Shown here piece after piece: positions 53,638 through 62,770 of a stretch of DNA of 64,000 nt; the first letter of the stretch is position 1; the number at the start of each line of letters is the position of its first letter. Location: assembly GCF_023715605.1 (NCBI RefSeq), contig NZ_JAMBOL010000003.1, positions 186,001 through 250,000 of the forward strand. The letters are read 5' to 3'. A model generated the notes under the pieces. It had not been told where the DNA came from and did no database searches. It saw nothing but the letters and a program-made list of their open reading frames with translations. A program made the translations under genes and the position numbers. The DNA comes from Halalkalibacter oceani (lineage in GTDB: Bacteria; Bacillota; Bacilli; Bacillales; Bacillaceae_D).

Positions 53638-54206
53638 ACCCTTCCTCCTTTCTTCCAGCACGGTACGCCGCATTCAAGCTCAATCGCCTCATCGGCGAGA
53701 GCGACAAGCTCACAGTGAAGCTGTCCGAGTATCCGCTGATACACGAAAGTACCTTCATCAGCCACCGGGAGATCTGACGTGACTTCATTCGAGACGATCA
53801 CTGCCTGATAATCAGCCGCCAGCTGGGTGAACAGCGCAGTCAGCTTGGCGACGACCTTCCGCTGATAGTCTGCGTCACGCCAGCGCTCTTCTCCCCGTTC
53901 CCAGCCGTAAAATAATTCATTGCTGACCAATGTGGTCACACAATCCAGCAGAACGACATCCTGTTTATCGATCTGGGCGAGCAGCGTATCGACATTGCGC
54001 TCTTGCTCCCATACGTGCCAATTTTGGCCGCTCGCCTGCCGCTGCTGCTGGTGGAAGTTTACGCGCTGTTCCATTTCTCCGTCATAGACAGCGCTTGTCG
54101 CCAAATAGTGAAGCCGGCAGTCCTTCTTCTGTGCCAGCTCGATCGCGCGCTGTTCAGCATAACGGCTTTTTCCGCTTCTTACTCCACCTGTCATAAAACA
54201 AATCAC
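53631..54206 (-). CDS. cobU: Adenosylcobinamide kinase / guanylyltransferase CobU
   Basis: A 191-residue CobU. P-loop is [17 protein letters not shown] near residue 5, followed by [23 protein letters not shown], with the guanylylated histidine, then [12 protein letters not shown] and [28 protein letters not shown] at the end. The [11 protein letters not shown] part differs a little from the usual VGxGIVP pattern. The start is GTG 54206, overlapping the cobD stop as GTGA, with AAGGAG upstream; a GTG four codons earlier is too close to that site. It activates adenosylcobinamide for CobS. Confidence 0.9.
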   Translation of the reverse strand: MICFMTGGVRSGKSRYAEQRAIELAQKKDCRLHYLATSAVYDGEMEQRVNFHQQQRQASGQNWHVWEQERNVDTLLAQIDKQDVVLLDCVTTLVSNELFYGWERGEERWRDADYQRKVVAKLTALFTQLAADYQAVIVSNEVTSDLPVADEGTFVYQRILGQLHCELVALADEAIELECGVPCWKKGGRVC

Positions 54207-55276
54207 CGCTCTCTCCACTCCTTGAGCACCGCAATAAGTCGGTCATTTGCCTCAGGCTGCTTGACGGCGAGGCGGATATAACGTCCGTCCAGCCCGTTAA
54301 AATTATACGTATGGCGGGCGATGACGCCTTTTTCGGCGAGAAAAAGCAGCAGCGGCTTCATGTCCTGCTTTTTTCGTTCGGACAGTAAATAGAAATTGAC
54401 GGTTGAAGGAGAAACGACGAAGGATAACCGTTCCAGCTCCGCGCTGACCCGCTCACGCTCCTCTGCGATCATCGCTACTGTTTGCTTTACGAAGCTTTGC
54501 TCCTGCAAGGCCTGCATTCCGGCAATTTGCGCAAATCCGTTGACGCTCCATGGCGGCTGACGCCTCGCGATCGCCTGCAACAGCTCCGGCTGAGCTAAAA
54601 GGTAGCCAAGCCGCAGACCGGCAATCGCATACATTTTTGTCAATGAGCGCAGCAAAATAAGCCGCGGATGATCGGCAAGCAAATGTTGCAATTGGACGTC
54701 TTCCAGACAAAAATCGTAAAACGCCTGATCAACGACGAGATAAACATCGTGATCCTCAGCGGCTTGAAGCAGTTCAACGATCGCGTGACGGCTGTAGCTG
54801 ATTCCTGTCGGGTTATTCGGACTGCATAAAAAGAGCAGATCGACGACCGGCAGCAGCGGACGAATCAGCTCAAGCCGCAGCTCCCACGGCGCCGGCAACA
54901 CGATCGATTCAACCTCGCACTCATATGCTTCGCACGCGTCACGGTATTCCGAGAAAGCCGGCTCAATGATCCCGACCCGTTTGCCGCGAAAATGAGCAGC
55001 AAGCAGAAAGATCAGCTCCGCCGCCCCATTGCCAAGCAGCACATTTTCCGGCTGAAGATCATTTGCCACGGCGACAGCATGTGTTAAAGCTGTCCCGCGC
55101 GGATCGGGGTAAGCAGAAGCTGTTTCCCCGAGCCCGGAAGCGAGCAAGGAGAGAACAGATTCGGGCGGCCCATATGGGTTCGTATTGACACTGAAGTCTT
55201 CGGCTTGTTCCGGCAGTTTGATGGCAAGCGCTTCAGCAAACTGCTTTGGATTTGCTCCATGATTAGGTAAGGACAA
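54203..55276 (-). CDS. cobD: L-threonine-O-3-phosphate decarboxylase-like aminotransferase CobD
   Basis: A 357-residue PLP enzyme of the aminotransferase class I/II fold. It has NTNPYGPP near residue 31, SPNNPTG near 149, and the PLP lysine in LRSLTKMYAIAGLRLGY near 208. In cobalamin clusters this family decarboxylates L-threonine phosphate to aminopropanol phosphate, the linker of the nucleotide loop. Histidinol phosphate aminotransferase is the close alternative, but the setting favours CobD. The start is TTG 55276, 6 nt after GGAGGTG, overlapping cbiB by 14 bp. Confidence 0.9.
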   Translation of the reverse strand: MSLPNHGANPKQFAEALAIKLPEQAEDFSVNTNPYGPPESVLSLLASGLGETASAYPDPRGTALTHAVAVANDLQPENVLLGNGAAELIFLLAAHFRGKRVGIIEPAFSEYRDACEAYECEVESIVLPAPWELRLELIRPLLPVVDLLFLCSPNNPTGISYSRHAIVELLQAAEDHDVYLVVDQAFYDFCLEDVQLQHLLADHPRLILLRSLTKMYAIAGLRLGYLLAQPELLQAIARRQPPWSVNGFAQIAGMQALQEQSFVKQTVAMIAEERERVSAELERLSFVVSPSTVNFYLLSERKKQDMKPLLLFLAEKGVIARHTYNFNGLDGRYIRLAVKQPEANDRLIAVLKEWRER

Positions 55277-56219
55277 TGATCACACCTCCGCATCCGAGCA
55301 GAAGCAGCGTAAACAAAGTCACGGTTCTGCTCATAATTTGCGTTGCCCCTTCAATATGGACAACACGGAGCCGCACGAGCGCGTCTCCGATTTTGGCCCG
55401 GTTTGAAACGAGGCCCTGATATGTATTTGTTCCGCCGAGCTGAATGCCGAGTAGCGCGGCGACCGCCGCCTCGCCCCAGCCGCTGTTCGGACTCGGATGC
55501 TTGCGCGCATCGCGCCGGACAACCGCCCAGCATTGCCGCGTCGAGCGCTGCAGCTGTGGCCGGTTGGCGATAATCATCACGAGCGCCGTCAGCCGGCTTG
55601 GCAGCCAATTGAGCAGATCGTCAAATTTGGCCGAAGCCCAGCCGAAATCGCGGTACCGTTCATTTTGATAGCCGACCATCGAATCACATGTGTTGACCGC
55701 GCGGTACAGCAGCGCAAGCGGCGCTCCGCCTATCCAGGCGAAAAAGAGCGGAGCGGTAATCCCATCGCTTGTATTTTCCGCTACCGTTTCGACCGTCGCC
55801 CGGGTGATCTCGGCTTCATCCAATTTATCTGTATCGCGGCCGACAATATAGGAAAGCCGAAGACGGGCTTCCTCCAAATGATGAGCCTCGAGCGGCTTCC
55901 GCACCTCATCCGCCGCCTGCTTTAGCCCCTTTTCGGCAATCGTCGTTGAAATGAGCCACGCCTCCACAAGAAGTCCGGCGACCGGATGAAGCCAATACGC
56001 GCTCCAGACGAGCAGAGCGGATACGAAAACAACAACTGACAGGACAGCGACGAGCATCAGCAAGCCTTTTTGCTTTCGCGCCTTGCCGCGGTTCAGCCGG
56101 CGCTCTCCGATTGAAATCAGCTTTCCGAAGCCGACAACCGGATGAGGCAGCTGCCGCGGGTCGCCGACGAGGCGATCAATCAGCACCGCCAGCACAAGCG
56201 CTAACAGATGGAACGTCAT
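55263..56219 (-). CDS. cbiB: Adenosylcobinamide-phosphate synthase CbiB
   Basis: A 318-residue membrane protein that attaches aminopropanol phosphate to adenosylcobyric acid. The family start LIDRLVGDPRQLPHPVVGFGKLI and the central IVGRDTDKLDEAEITRATVETVAENTSDGITAPLFF with YRAVNTCDSMVGY are clear. Several helices frame it. The ATG overlaps the end of the btuD-cbiZ gene by 4 bp (ATGA). With CobD it rebuilds the side chain that CbiZ removes, so imported cobinamides can be remodelled. Confidence 0.95.
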   Translation of the reverse strand: MTFHLLALVLAVLIDRLVGDPRQLPHPVVGFGKLISIGERRLNRGKARKQKGLLMLVAVLSVVVFVSALLVWSAYWLHPVAGLLVEAWLISTTIAEKGLKQAADEVRKPLEAHHLEEARLRLSYIVGRDTDKLDEAEITRATVETVAENTSDGITAPLFFAWIGGAPLALLYRAVNTCDSMVGYQNERYRDFGWASAKFDDLLNWLPSRLTALVMIIANRPQLQRSTRQCWAVVRRDARKHPSPNSGWGEAAVAALLGIQLGGTNTYQGLVSNRAKIGDALVRLRVVHIEGATQIMSRTVTLFTLLLLGCGGVIIVLT

Positions 56220-57691
56220 CGTCTGTCACCGAGGCGGCGCTTGTAGCGCTGGAGTGTCTGCCGCATCCCTTCATAAACGAGCCGGGCGAGCTCTTTTCCT
56301 AACGGAGTGATCGTGCCGGCGTACGGAAACATTTCTCCGGCCTGCGAGGAAGCAATCATTACGCTGTCGGTTGAGGTGCCAGTCGCGATCGTGCCGCTGC
56401 TCCCGTCACGGATCTCCTCATCATGCAGCGCCTTCGCTTTCGCCTCGGTTGCGGTCATCAGCGCCTGAACATAGGCGGCCTCCGGAAGTTCGCCATCGAT
56501 AAATACCCATATATTGATCGTTCCGACCGTTTTTGCGTAATCAGGAAGACGATGGGCGCGTGAAGCATCGACCGCATTGGACGTACCGGCACTGATCATC
56601 ACAAGCAGCGCAGGCCTTTGCTTCTCCGAGCGGAGAATCGAGGCATCCTCTAAGCGCGCCGCGGTCATCATCGCCAGTGTATCCTCGTCATCTAAGCCAT
56701 GCTCCGTCAAAAATGCGCGGTACTCCTCCTCCGGATCAACAGCGTGATAATCTTTGTCAACATGGCGGTTCACAAATGTATGATGCCAGCGGAAGCCGGC
56801 GCCAAGTACAGCGGACGACAATGTTTTCCATTTCGTCACGCTCGTCATTTTGATCCACTTGTCTGTATGTTCTATCGTAAGAGCATCAAGCGCGGAAGAA
56901 GGCGCCTGCTCCCCATTGTCGGGAATAAGCGTAATTAACGGCCGCGGGACAGAGGGATGTTCCTTGCGCATGAGCGTTGTTTGATAGACGTTCGCCAGCT
57001 GGTCTTCTTTCAACACTTTATGCGGTGAATCGAGCGCGACCATTTCCCCCTCTTCCAAAAGCAATATCCGATCGCAGTAAAGGCTGGCCATATTCAAATC
57101 ATGGAGCACTGTGACGACGGTTAATTGACGTGTTTCCGTCCACTCATGCAAGGCGTCGAGCAGCTGCATTTGATGGGAAAGGTCAAGATGGTTGGTCGGC
57201 TCATCAAGCAGAAGTATATCCGGTTCCTGCGCGAGAGCCCGTGCCAACAGCACCCGCTGCCGTTCGCCGCCGCTCAACTGCTGAAGCGGCGTGTCGCGGA
57301 ACCTCCACGTATCCGTTTGCTTCATTGCAGCCCTGATCACCTCTTCATCCTGCTTCGTCGTCCGTTGCAACCAGCCTTTTTGATACGGATAGCGCCCTAA
57401 AGCGACGACCTCGGAAACAGAATACGAAAAAGCGGTTTCCGCCTGCTGCGGCAAAACGGCCATCTTTTTTGCCAGTTCCTTTGAGCTGTAAGCCGCCAGT
57501 GGTTTGCCATCGATCTCAATCCGTCCGTCAGCTGCAGGCAAACCGCCATTGATCGCTTTCAGCAGGCTCGTTTTTCCACTTCCGTTCGGCCCGATAATGC
57601 CGAATACTTCACCTTTGTTCACCGTAAACGTAAGCGAGCGGACGACATCCTTCGTCCCATATTGTACAGTGAGATCCTCACAAGTAATCAT
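56216..57691 (-). CDS. Corrinoid ABC transporter ATPase fused to adenosylcobinamide amidohydrolase (BtuD-CbiZ)
   Basis: A 491-residue two-domain protein. Residues 1-255 are an ABC ATPase of the FecE/BtuD type: Walker A GPNGSGKTSLL near 35, signature LSGGERQRVLLARALA near 136, Walker B DILLLDEPTNHLDLS and the H-loop VLHDLNMA. After a linker, residues 280-491 are a CbiZ domain, recognised by SAVLGAGFRWHHTFVNRHVDKDYH, MISAGTSNAVDAS and GTSTDSVMIASS. CbiZ cuts the aminopropanol from cobinamide, so import and remodelling are joined. The start follows AAAGGAAG. It is part of a coupled operon (btuC 18 bp upstream, cbiB overlapping). Confidence 0.92.
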   Translation of the reverse strand: MITCEDLTVQYGTKDVVRSLTFTVNKGEVFGIIGPNGSGKTSLLKAINGGLPAADGRIEIDGKPLAAYSSKELAKKMAVLPQQAETAFSYSVSEVVALGRYPYQKGWLQRTTKQDEEVIRAAMKQTDTWRFRDTPLQQLSGGERQRVLLARALAQEPDILLLDEPTNHLDLSHQMQLLDALHEWTETRQLTVVTVLHDLNMASLYCDRILLLEEGEMVALDSPHKVLKEDQLANVYQTTLMRKEHPSVPRPLITLIPDNGEQAPSSALDALTIEHTDKWIKMTSVTKWKTLSSAVLGAGFRWHHTFVNRHVDKDYHAVDPEEEYRAFLTEHGLDDEDTLAMMTAARLEDASILRSEKQRPALLVMISAGTSNAVDASRAHRLPDYAKTVGTINIWVFIDGELPEAAYVQALMTATEAKAKALHDEEIRDGSSGTIATGTSTDSVMIASSQAGEMFPYAGTITPLGKELARLVYEGMRQTLQRYKRRLGDRR

Positions 57692-57709
57692 CGTCGTCTT
57701 CCTTTCTAT

Positions 57710-58768
57710 TCACGCTTGTAATCTGCGCTGTCTCAGCAAAATAGCAGCAAATACCGGGGCGCCGACAATCGCGGTAATGACACCGATCGGCAGTTCCGTT
57801 GGCGCGATAATCGTCCGCGCGACCAGATCGGTCAGCGCGAGAAAGCCCGCGCCGACAAACATTGACAGTGGCAATAAGTGGCGATGATCAGGTCCCCAAA
57901 GCAAGCGTGTCAAATGGGGGATCACTAACCCGACAAAGCCGATCGTGCCAGAAACAGCGACTGCTCCACCCGTCAGCGTCGTCGCCCCAAGGAGTATGAT
58001 CACTCTTCTGACGGCAATATTCACACCGAGCTGCCGCGCCGTTTCCTCTCCGAAGGCGAGCGCATTCAATTCCTTGCGGCAGAAAAACAGCAACAAAAAG
58101 CCGGTTAGAAAAAATGGCAGCATCAGCCAAATATAGCTCCAGCCTCTCATCGCCACGCTGCCCATCAGCCAGCTGATAATATGACGCAGCTCCTCGCCGG
58201 TCAAAGCGATCATCAAGGAAATAAACGCACCTAAAAACGAACTGAAAATAATCCCGGCCAAAATAATCGTTTCCGTCGCCATCGAACGCTGAACAAGCCT
58301 CGCGAACAGCATGACGAGAAACAGCGTCGCAAAGCCGGCCAGCACGCTAACCAACGGCAACGTAAAACGGCCGATTAACGGAAGCGAAAAGGAAAAAAAC
58401 AGCACAGCGACCGCACCGACCGCTGATCCTGACGATACGCCGAGCGTATAAGGGTCAGCGAGCGGATTCTTCAAAAAGCCTTGAAAGGCCGAGCCGGCGA
58501 GGGCGAGACTGGCGCCAACGAGCATGGCCAGCAAAGCGCGCGGAAAACGGATTTCCATCACGATATTGATAAACATCGGATCAATCGTCTGCTCCACCTG
58601 TAGAGAAAACACTTCCTGTAAAATGATTTGGACAACAGTGAGAAAGGGAAGCCGGACGCTTCCCCAACTGATGCTGACGATAAGTGCTCCGATACAAAAG
58701 AGCACGACAGAAGCATAAGCTATAACAAGATTATTCGCCAAATACCTCTGGATAAACTGCTTTCGCAA
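57710..58768 (-). CDS. btuC: Corrinoid ABC transporter permease BtuC
   Basis: A 352-residue FecCD-family permease with about ten membrane segments. Typical stretches are RFPRALLAMLVGASLALAGSAFQGFLKNPLADPYTLGVSSGSAVGA and GTIGFVGLVIPHLTRLLWGPDHRHLLPLS, the ATPase-coupling loop. The start is TTG 58768, 9 nt after AAGGAG, overlapping the end of btuF by 38 bp. It works with BtuF outside and the BtuD-CbiZ ATPase. Riboswitch and gene content point to corrinoid, not iron, as the cargo. Confidence 0.9.
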   Translation of the reverse strand: MRKQFIQRYLANNLVIAYASVVLFCIGALIVSISWGSVRLPFLTVVQIILQEVFSLQVEQTIDPMFINIVMEIRFPRALLAMLVGASLALAGSAFQGFLKNPLADPYTLGVSSGSAVGAVAVLFFSFSLPLIGRFTLPLVSVLAGFATLFLVMLFARLVQRSMATETIILAGIIFSSFLGAFISLMIALTGEELRHIISWLMGSVAMRGWSYIWLMLPFFLTGFLLLFFCRKELNALAFGEETARQLGVNIAVRRVIILLGATTLTGGAVAVSGTIGFVGLVIPHLTRLLWGPDHRHLLPLSMFVGAGFLALTDLVARTIIAPTELPIGVITAIVGAPVFAAILLRQRRLQA

Positions 58769-59729
58769 GACCCTCGACTCCTTCTGCCAGACGCGGACCT
58801 GAACGTGTCACCTCATCTGAAACTAAATCATAGATGCGATCATTGACAACCGCAGGAACATCCTGCCAGGCCGGGCGCTCTTTAATCTGCTCGGCGGCAT
58901 TGTCGACATAATAGCCGTACGTCGTGACGATGACATCAGGCTGGAAAGCGACCGCTTCTTCTTCCGTATACGGAATCCAGCCCTCTTGCTCCCCGGCGGC
59001 ATTGATCGCATTGACGACCGTTAACATCTCATCAAGAAAGGTTCCTTTGCCAGTCGTGTACAACTCAGGCGCGGGCGACACTTCGACCCAGACTTTGCGC
59101 CGCTCTTCTTCGGCGATTGCACTCGCTTTTTCTTCCACTTCGGCAAACTTGGCCTGCATATCAGCGATTACTGTTTCGGCTTCTTCTCCGGCGTCAACTG
59201 CCTCGCCAATCATCCGGATCGTTTCATAGACCATGTCAATCGAAGCTGCATCATAAACAACGACAACGGGAATACCCGCGTTGCGAAGCTGATTCAGTCC
59301 TTCTTCGGAGCTGTGGGCATTTGAAGCGTGGGAAAGCACAAGATCAGGCCCAAGCGCGATCACCTTTTCCACGTCAAAATTCATATCACCGACGCTCTCA
59401 ACCTCCAACACTTCCTCTGGATAATTGTCCCACTCTGTCCGTCCGACGACCGTTTCCCCTTTTCCTAAGGCAAAAATCGTTTCCGTAATGCTCGGCACAA
59501 GGGAAACGATGCGCTCTGGCTGTTCTTCGAGCACCACTTCATTTTCTAACGCATCTATAATGGTTTTAGGATAGCCGGATTCGCTTTCCTGCTCCCCCTC
59601 GGCAGTCTGTTCCGTTTCTGTTTCCACCGGTTCGACCGGCTGTTCCTCGGGCTGTCCGCCACACGCCGCCAGGACAACAGTCCACAGCAGCATTACGATC
59701 GTGACAGCGATCCATTTCGTTCTGTTCAC
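58731..59729 (-). CDS. btuF: Corrinoid-binding lipoprotein BtuF
   Basis: A 332-residue substrate-binding lipoprotein. Lipobox VLAACGG (Cys near 23) is followed by an acidic low-complexity stretch (about 24-50), then the TroA-like two-lobe domain (PERIVSLVPSITETIFALGKGETVVGRTEWDNYPEEV). The start is GTG 59729 after AAGGAGTGGAAGAG. It is the first gene of the cobalamin operon, preceded by a terminator and a cobalamin riboswitch (59883-60050). Vitamin B12 or cobinamide binding is inferred from this context; similar proteins bind haem or siderophores. Confidence 0.9.
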   Translation of the reverse strand: MNRTKWIAVTIVMLLWTVVLAACGGQPEEQPVEPVETETEQTAEGEQESESGYPKTIIDALENEVVLEEQPERIVSLVPSITETIFALGKGETVVGRTEWDNYPEEVLEVESVGDMNFDVEKVIALGPDLVLSHASNAHSSEEGLNQLRNAGIPVVVVYDAASIDMVYETIRMIGEAVDAGEEAETVIADMQAKFAEVEEKASAIAEEERRKVWVEVSPAPELYTTGKGTFLDEMLTVVNAINAAGEQEGWIPYTEEEAVAFQPDVIVTTYGYYVDNAAEQIKERPAWQDVPAVVNDRIYDLVSDEVTRSGPRLAEGVEGLAKAVYPEVFGE

Positions 59730-59765
59730 ACTCTTCCACTCCTTTTTTCTCTTCCCTTATCATAG

Positions 59766-59792
59766 AAAAACACTCCTCTATAAAGAGGAGTG
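59766..59792 (-). terminator. Riboswitch-controlled terminator before btuF
   Basis: CACTCCTC and GAGGAGTG pair around TTTATA and are followed by TTTTTC on the minus strand. It sits between the cobalamin aptamer and btuF. Confidence 0.88.
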
Positions 59793-59882
59793 CCGGGACA
59801 GTCAATAACGCGACCAGGCTTTTCATTTGAATGATAAACCAGATCATTATTGCTTCCCCTTTTCCTCGAAGGTTTCACACAT

Positions 59883-60050
59883 TCGTAAAGGCAGGTCTCC
59901 TGACTTATGCATGACAATTTCTTCCCCTTCCCATCTACAGCTTCAGACAGTGGGCTTCTAAAGAAATCTAGCATTTACAGTGGCGGGACCGTGTTGGACT
60001 TTCACCAACTTCCCTATTATCATCCAGGCTGGCCTGGACGACCTTTACGA
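59883..60050 (-). promoter_or_regulatory. Cobalamin riboswitch of the btuF operon
   Basis: Read on the minus strand, TCGTAAAGG at the 5' end pairs with CCTTTACGA at the 3' end. Inside are AATAGGGAAGTTGGTG, TCCAAC-GCGGTCCCGCCACTGTAA (here ACGGTCCCGCCACTGTAA), and the closing AGTCAGGAGACCTGCC, the B12-box core. Bound adenosylcobalamin should favour the terminator at 59766-59792 and stop the transport/salvage operon. Confidence 0.95.
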
Positions 60051-60079
60051 TTGCTATTCAATTTCAGATAAGTAATTCC

Positions 60080-60108
60080 ATTATACATGAAAATGGACAG
60101 GCTCGCAG
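60080..60108 (-). promoter_or_regulatory. Promoter of the btuF riboswitch leader
   Basis: On the minus strand TATAAT (60085-60080) lies 17 nt after CTGCGA. The -10 is perfect; the -35 is weak. Confidence 0.65.
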
Positions 60109-60145
60109 TTTTTTTCGATTCTCTTTTTAAACCACAAATTAAAGA

Positions 60146-60175
60146 TTGACAATTCGTACAGTTCTGCGGTAAAGT
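60146..60175 (+). promoter_or_regulatory. Promoter of the metE riboswitch leader
   Basis: TTGACA (60146-60151) is 18 nt before TAAAGT (60170-60175). It is divergent from the btuF promoter, with only about 40 bp between the two -35 elements. Confidence 0.65.
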
Positions 60176-60192
60176 GAGTACCAATTTCATAT

Positions 60193-60362
60193 GTTGGAAG
60201 CTGGTACTTTGATTTTATCGAAGTTTAAAAGGGAATCCGGTGTTGAATCCGGAGCGGTCCCGCCACTGTAATAGAGGAGTTATCGTGATCACGTCACTGG
60301 CCAACGGCCGGGAAGACCACGATGATGATGATACTAGAGCCAGGAGACCTGCCAGCTTTAAC
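60193..60362 (+). promoter_or_regulatory. Cobalamin riboswitch of metE
   Basis: GTTGGAAGCTGG at the 5' end pairs with CCAGCTTTAAC at the 3' end. The core contains AAAAGGGAATCCGGTG, AATCCGGAGCGGTCCCGCCA with CTGTAA, and AGAGCCAGGAGACCTGCC. With the terminator at 60421-60460 it should shut off MetE when cobalamin is present, leaving MetH to act. Confidence 0.95.
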
Positions 60363-60420
60363 AGCACTGTTTTTACCTACGGGAGATAGGGAGGTGTTCA
60401 CGATATAACGACTGAATTGT

Positions 60421-60460
60421 GGATATTATTACCTTTTACCTGGTAATAATATCCTTTTTT
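60421..60460 (+). terminator. Riboswitch-controlled terminator before metE
   Basis: GGATATTATTACC and GGTAATAATATCC form a perfect 13-bp stem with an 8-nt loop, followed by a T6 run, 36 bp before the metE start. Confidence 0.92.
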
Positions 60461-60495
60461 GTTTGTATGAACGATGAATGTAGGAGGTTTGATTG

Positions 60496-62754
60496 ATGAA
60501 AACAAGTAATTTAGGATACCCGCGGATCGGAAAAAGCCGCGAATGGAAGCGTACGCTCGAAGCCTTCTGGGCGAACACAATTACAAAAAAAGAATTTCAT
60601 GCGCAAATGAAAACCCGACGTCTCGAGCATTTACAGGCGCAAAGCGAGAAAGGAATTGACCTCGTGCCGACAGGCGACTTTTCTTATTATGATCATGTGC
60701 TCGATACAGCGGCGATGTTTGGCCTCGTCCCAGAAAGATTCGCCTATGACGGCGGACCCGTGCCGCTGTCGACTTACTTTGCGATGGCGAGAGGCGAAAA
60801 AGGAGCACAAGCTTGCGAAATGACGAAATGGTTTGATACGAACTACCATTACATCGTACCGGAATTGGAACAGTGCGCCCCAAAGCTCGTTGATAACAAG
60901 CCGCTTCGTGACTTTTTAGAGGCGAAGCGCGAGCTCGGCCTTCATACGAAGCCGGTCATTCTCGGCCCATTCACGTTTGTCACATTGGCTAAGGGCTATC
61001 AGCCGGAACAGTTCGCCTCTCTCCTGCAGCGCTTTATCCCTGTTTATCAGCAAATGCTGCAGGAGCTGGCCGCAGCCGGGGCGACAATCGTTCAAATCGA
61101 TGAGCCGGCTCTCGTCCTCGACATTACAAAAGAAGAGATGGCGCTCTTTACTGCGACTTATAAGGAAATCACGCAACATGTGCCGGAGCTTGCTCTCATT
61201 TTGCAATCGTATTTTGAAGCTGTCACTCATTATCAAGAGCTGATCGCGCTTCCGGTCGCCGGATTCGGCCTTGATTTCGTCGACGGCCTCGAAGCCAATT
61301 TAGCCGCGATTCAGGCGTACGGCTTTCCGGCGGACAAAATTCTTGCCGCCGGTGTAATTGACGGCCGCAACATTTGGCGCAGCGACCTCGAAAAAAGCGT
61401 GGACCTGCTCAAACAGCTGAGCGACATCATCCCATTCGAACGCCAGATGATCCAGCCTTCGTCAAGCTTGCTGCACGTCCCGGTCAGCGTCCGCCAAGAA
61501 ACAGAGCTTGACCCAACGATTAAGGCCTCCCTCGCCTTTTGCGATGAAAAGCTTGACGAGCTGACCTTGTTAAAGGACGTTATCAGCGGGGCAGCGAGCA
61601 AGGAAAAACTCGCAGCTCACCAGCAAAGCTACGACGAGCTCATTCGCTCTGATTGGCGTAAAAAGCAGGAGCCCGATGCCGTCCGCGCGAAACGAACAAG
61701 CTCCTTTCAAACGAGATATGAGCTGCAGCAACAGAAATGGCAGCTGCCACTGCTGCCGACAACGACGATTGGCAGTTTCCCGCAGACAAAGGAAATTCGC
61801 AACATCCGAGCCCAATGGCGAAAGAATGAATGTTCAACTGCCGACTATCAGGCCCGGATTCAGGCCGAAATCCAAAAATGGATTGCGATTCAAGAAGAGA
61901 TCGGCCTCGACGTATTCGTTCACGGTGAGTTCGAGCGCAATGATATGGTTGAATTTTTCGGGGAGAAGCTTGCCGGATTTACGTTTTCTAAAAACGGCTG
62001 GGTGCAATCGTACGGATCACGCTGCGTCAAGCCGCCGATCATTTATGGCAATGTCGCGTACATGGGACCAATGACTGTCGAGGAAACCGTCTATGCGCAG
62101 TCGCTCACCTCTGCTCCGGTGAAAGGAATGCTGACAGGTCCGGTGACGATTTTGAACTGGTCATTTGTTCGAAATGACATCCCGAAGCAGGAGGTCGCTT
62201 TTCAAATTGCCGCGGCGCTGCTGCAAGAGGTCCAGGCATTGGAGCAGGCCGGTATTACGATGATTCAGGTCGATGAACCGGCATTGCGCGAAGGGCTTCC
62301 GCTCAAAAAAGCGAAGCGGAATGACTACTTGCACTGGGCGGTCGAAGCGTTCCGCCGAAGCACATCGGCGATTGCCGACACGACACAAATTCATACCCAT
62401 ATGTGCTACAGCGATTTCGCCGACATCATCGAGGCGATCGACGCGCTTGATGCTGACGTGATCTCGATTGAGACATCGCGCAGCCATGCGGAATTAATTT
62501 CTGCTTTTGAACATAACGTGTATGACAAAGGAATCGGCCTTGGCGTCTACGATATTCACAGCCCGCAAATACCCGAAGTAGGCGAAATGCTGGCGCTGAT
62601 TGAGCGCGCCCTCACCGTTCTCCCACCATCGCTGTTCTGGGTCAATCCTGACTGCGGCTTAAAAACGCGCACAGAAGCCGAAACGGTCGCCGCTCTGACA
62701 AACATGGTGAAGGCCGCAAAAGCAGCCCGTGCCAAAATGCTTTCGACTAGATGA
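60496..62754 (+). CDS. metE: Cobalamin-independent methionine synthase MetE
   Basis: A 752-residue MetE, which moves the methyl of 5-methyl-THF (triglutamate) to homocysteine with zinc. The N-terminal barrel starts SNLGYPRIGKSREWKRTLEAFW; the C-terminal barrel has TTTIGSFPQTKEIR, VHGEFERNDMVEFFGE, the zinc ligands in HTHMCYSDF near 635 and the late NPDCGLKTR. The full length and key residues are present. The ATG at 60496 is 8 nt after GGAGG; a TTG codon just before it is ignored. Control is by the cobalamin riboswitch, unlike the SAM-regulated metH operon. Confidence 0.96.
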   Translation: MKTSNLGYPRIGKSREWKRTLEAFWANTITKKEFHAQMKTRRLEHLQAQSEKGIDLVPTGDFSYYDHVLDTAAMFGLVPERFAYDGGPVPLSTYFAMARGEKGAQACEMTKWFDTNYHYIVPELEQCAPKLVDNKPLRDFLEAKRELGLHTKPVILGPFTFVTLAKGYQPEQFASLLQRFIPVYQQMLQELAAAGATIVQIDEPALVLDITKEEMALFTATYKEITQHVPELALILQSYFEAVTHYQELIALPVAGFGLDFVDGLEANLAAIQAYGFPADKILAAGVIDGRNIWRSDLEKSVDLLKQLSDIIPFERQMIQPSSSLLHVPVSVRQETELDPTIKASLAFCDEKLDELTLLKDVISGAASKEKLAAHQQSYDELIRSDWRKKQEPDAVRAKRTSSFQTRYELQQQKWQLPLLPTTTIGSFPQTKEIRNIRAQWRKNECSTADYQARIQAEIQKWIAIQEEIGLDVFVHGEFERNDMVEFFGEKLAGFTFSKNGWVQSYGSRCVKPPIIYGNVAYMGPMTVEETVYAQSLTSAPVKGMLTGPVTILNWSFVRNDIPKQEVAFQIAAALLQEVQALEQAGITMIQVDEPALREGLPLKKAKRNDYLHWAVEAFRRSTSAIADTTQIHTHMCYSDFADIIEAIDALDADVISIETSRSHAELISAFEHNVYDKGIGLGVYDIHSPQIPEVGEMLALIERALTVLPPSLFWVNPDCGLKTRTEAETVAALTNMVKAAKAARAKMLSTR

Positions 62755-62770
62755 GAAGGAGTTGATTGAA

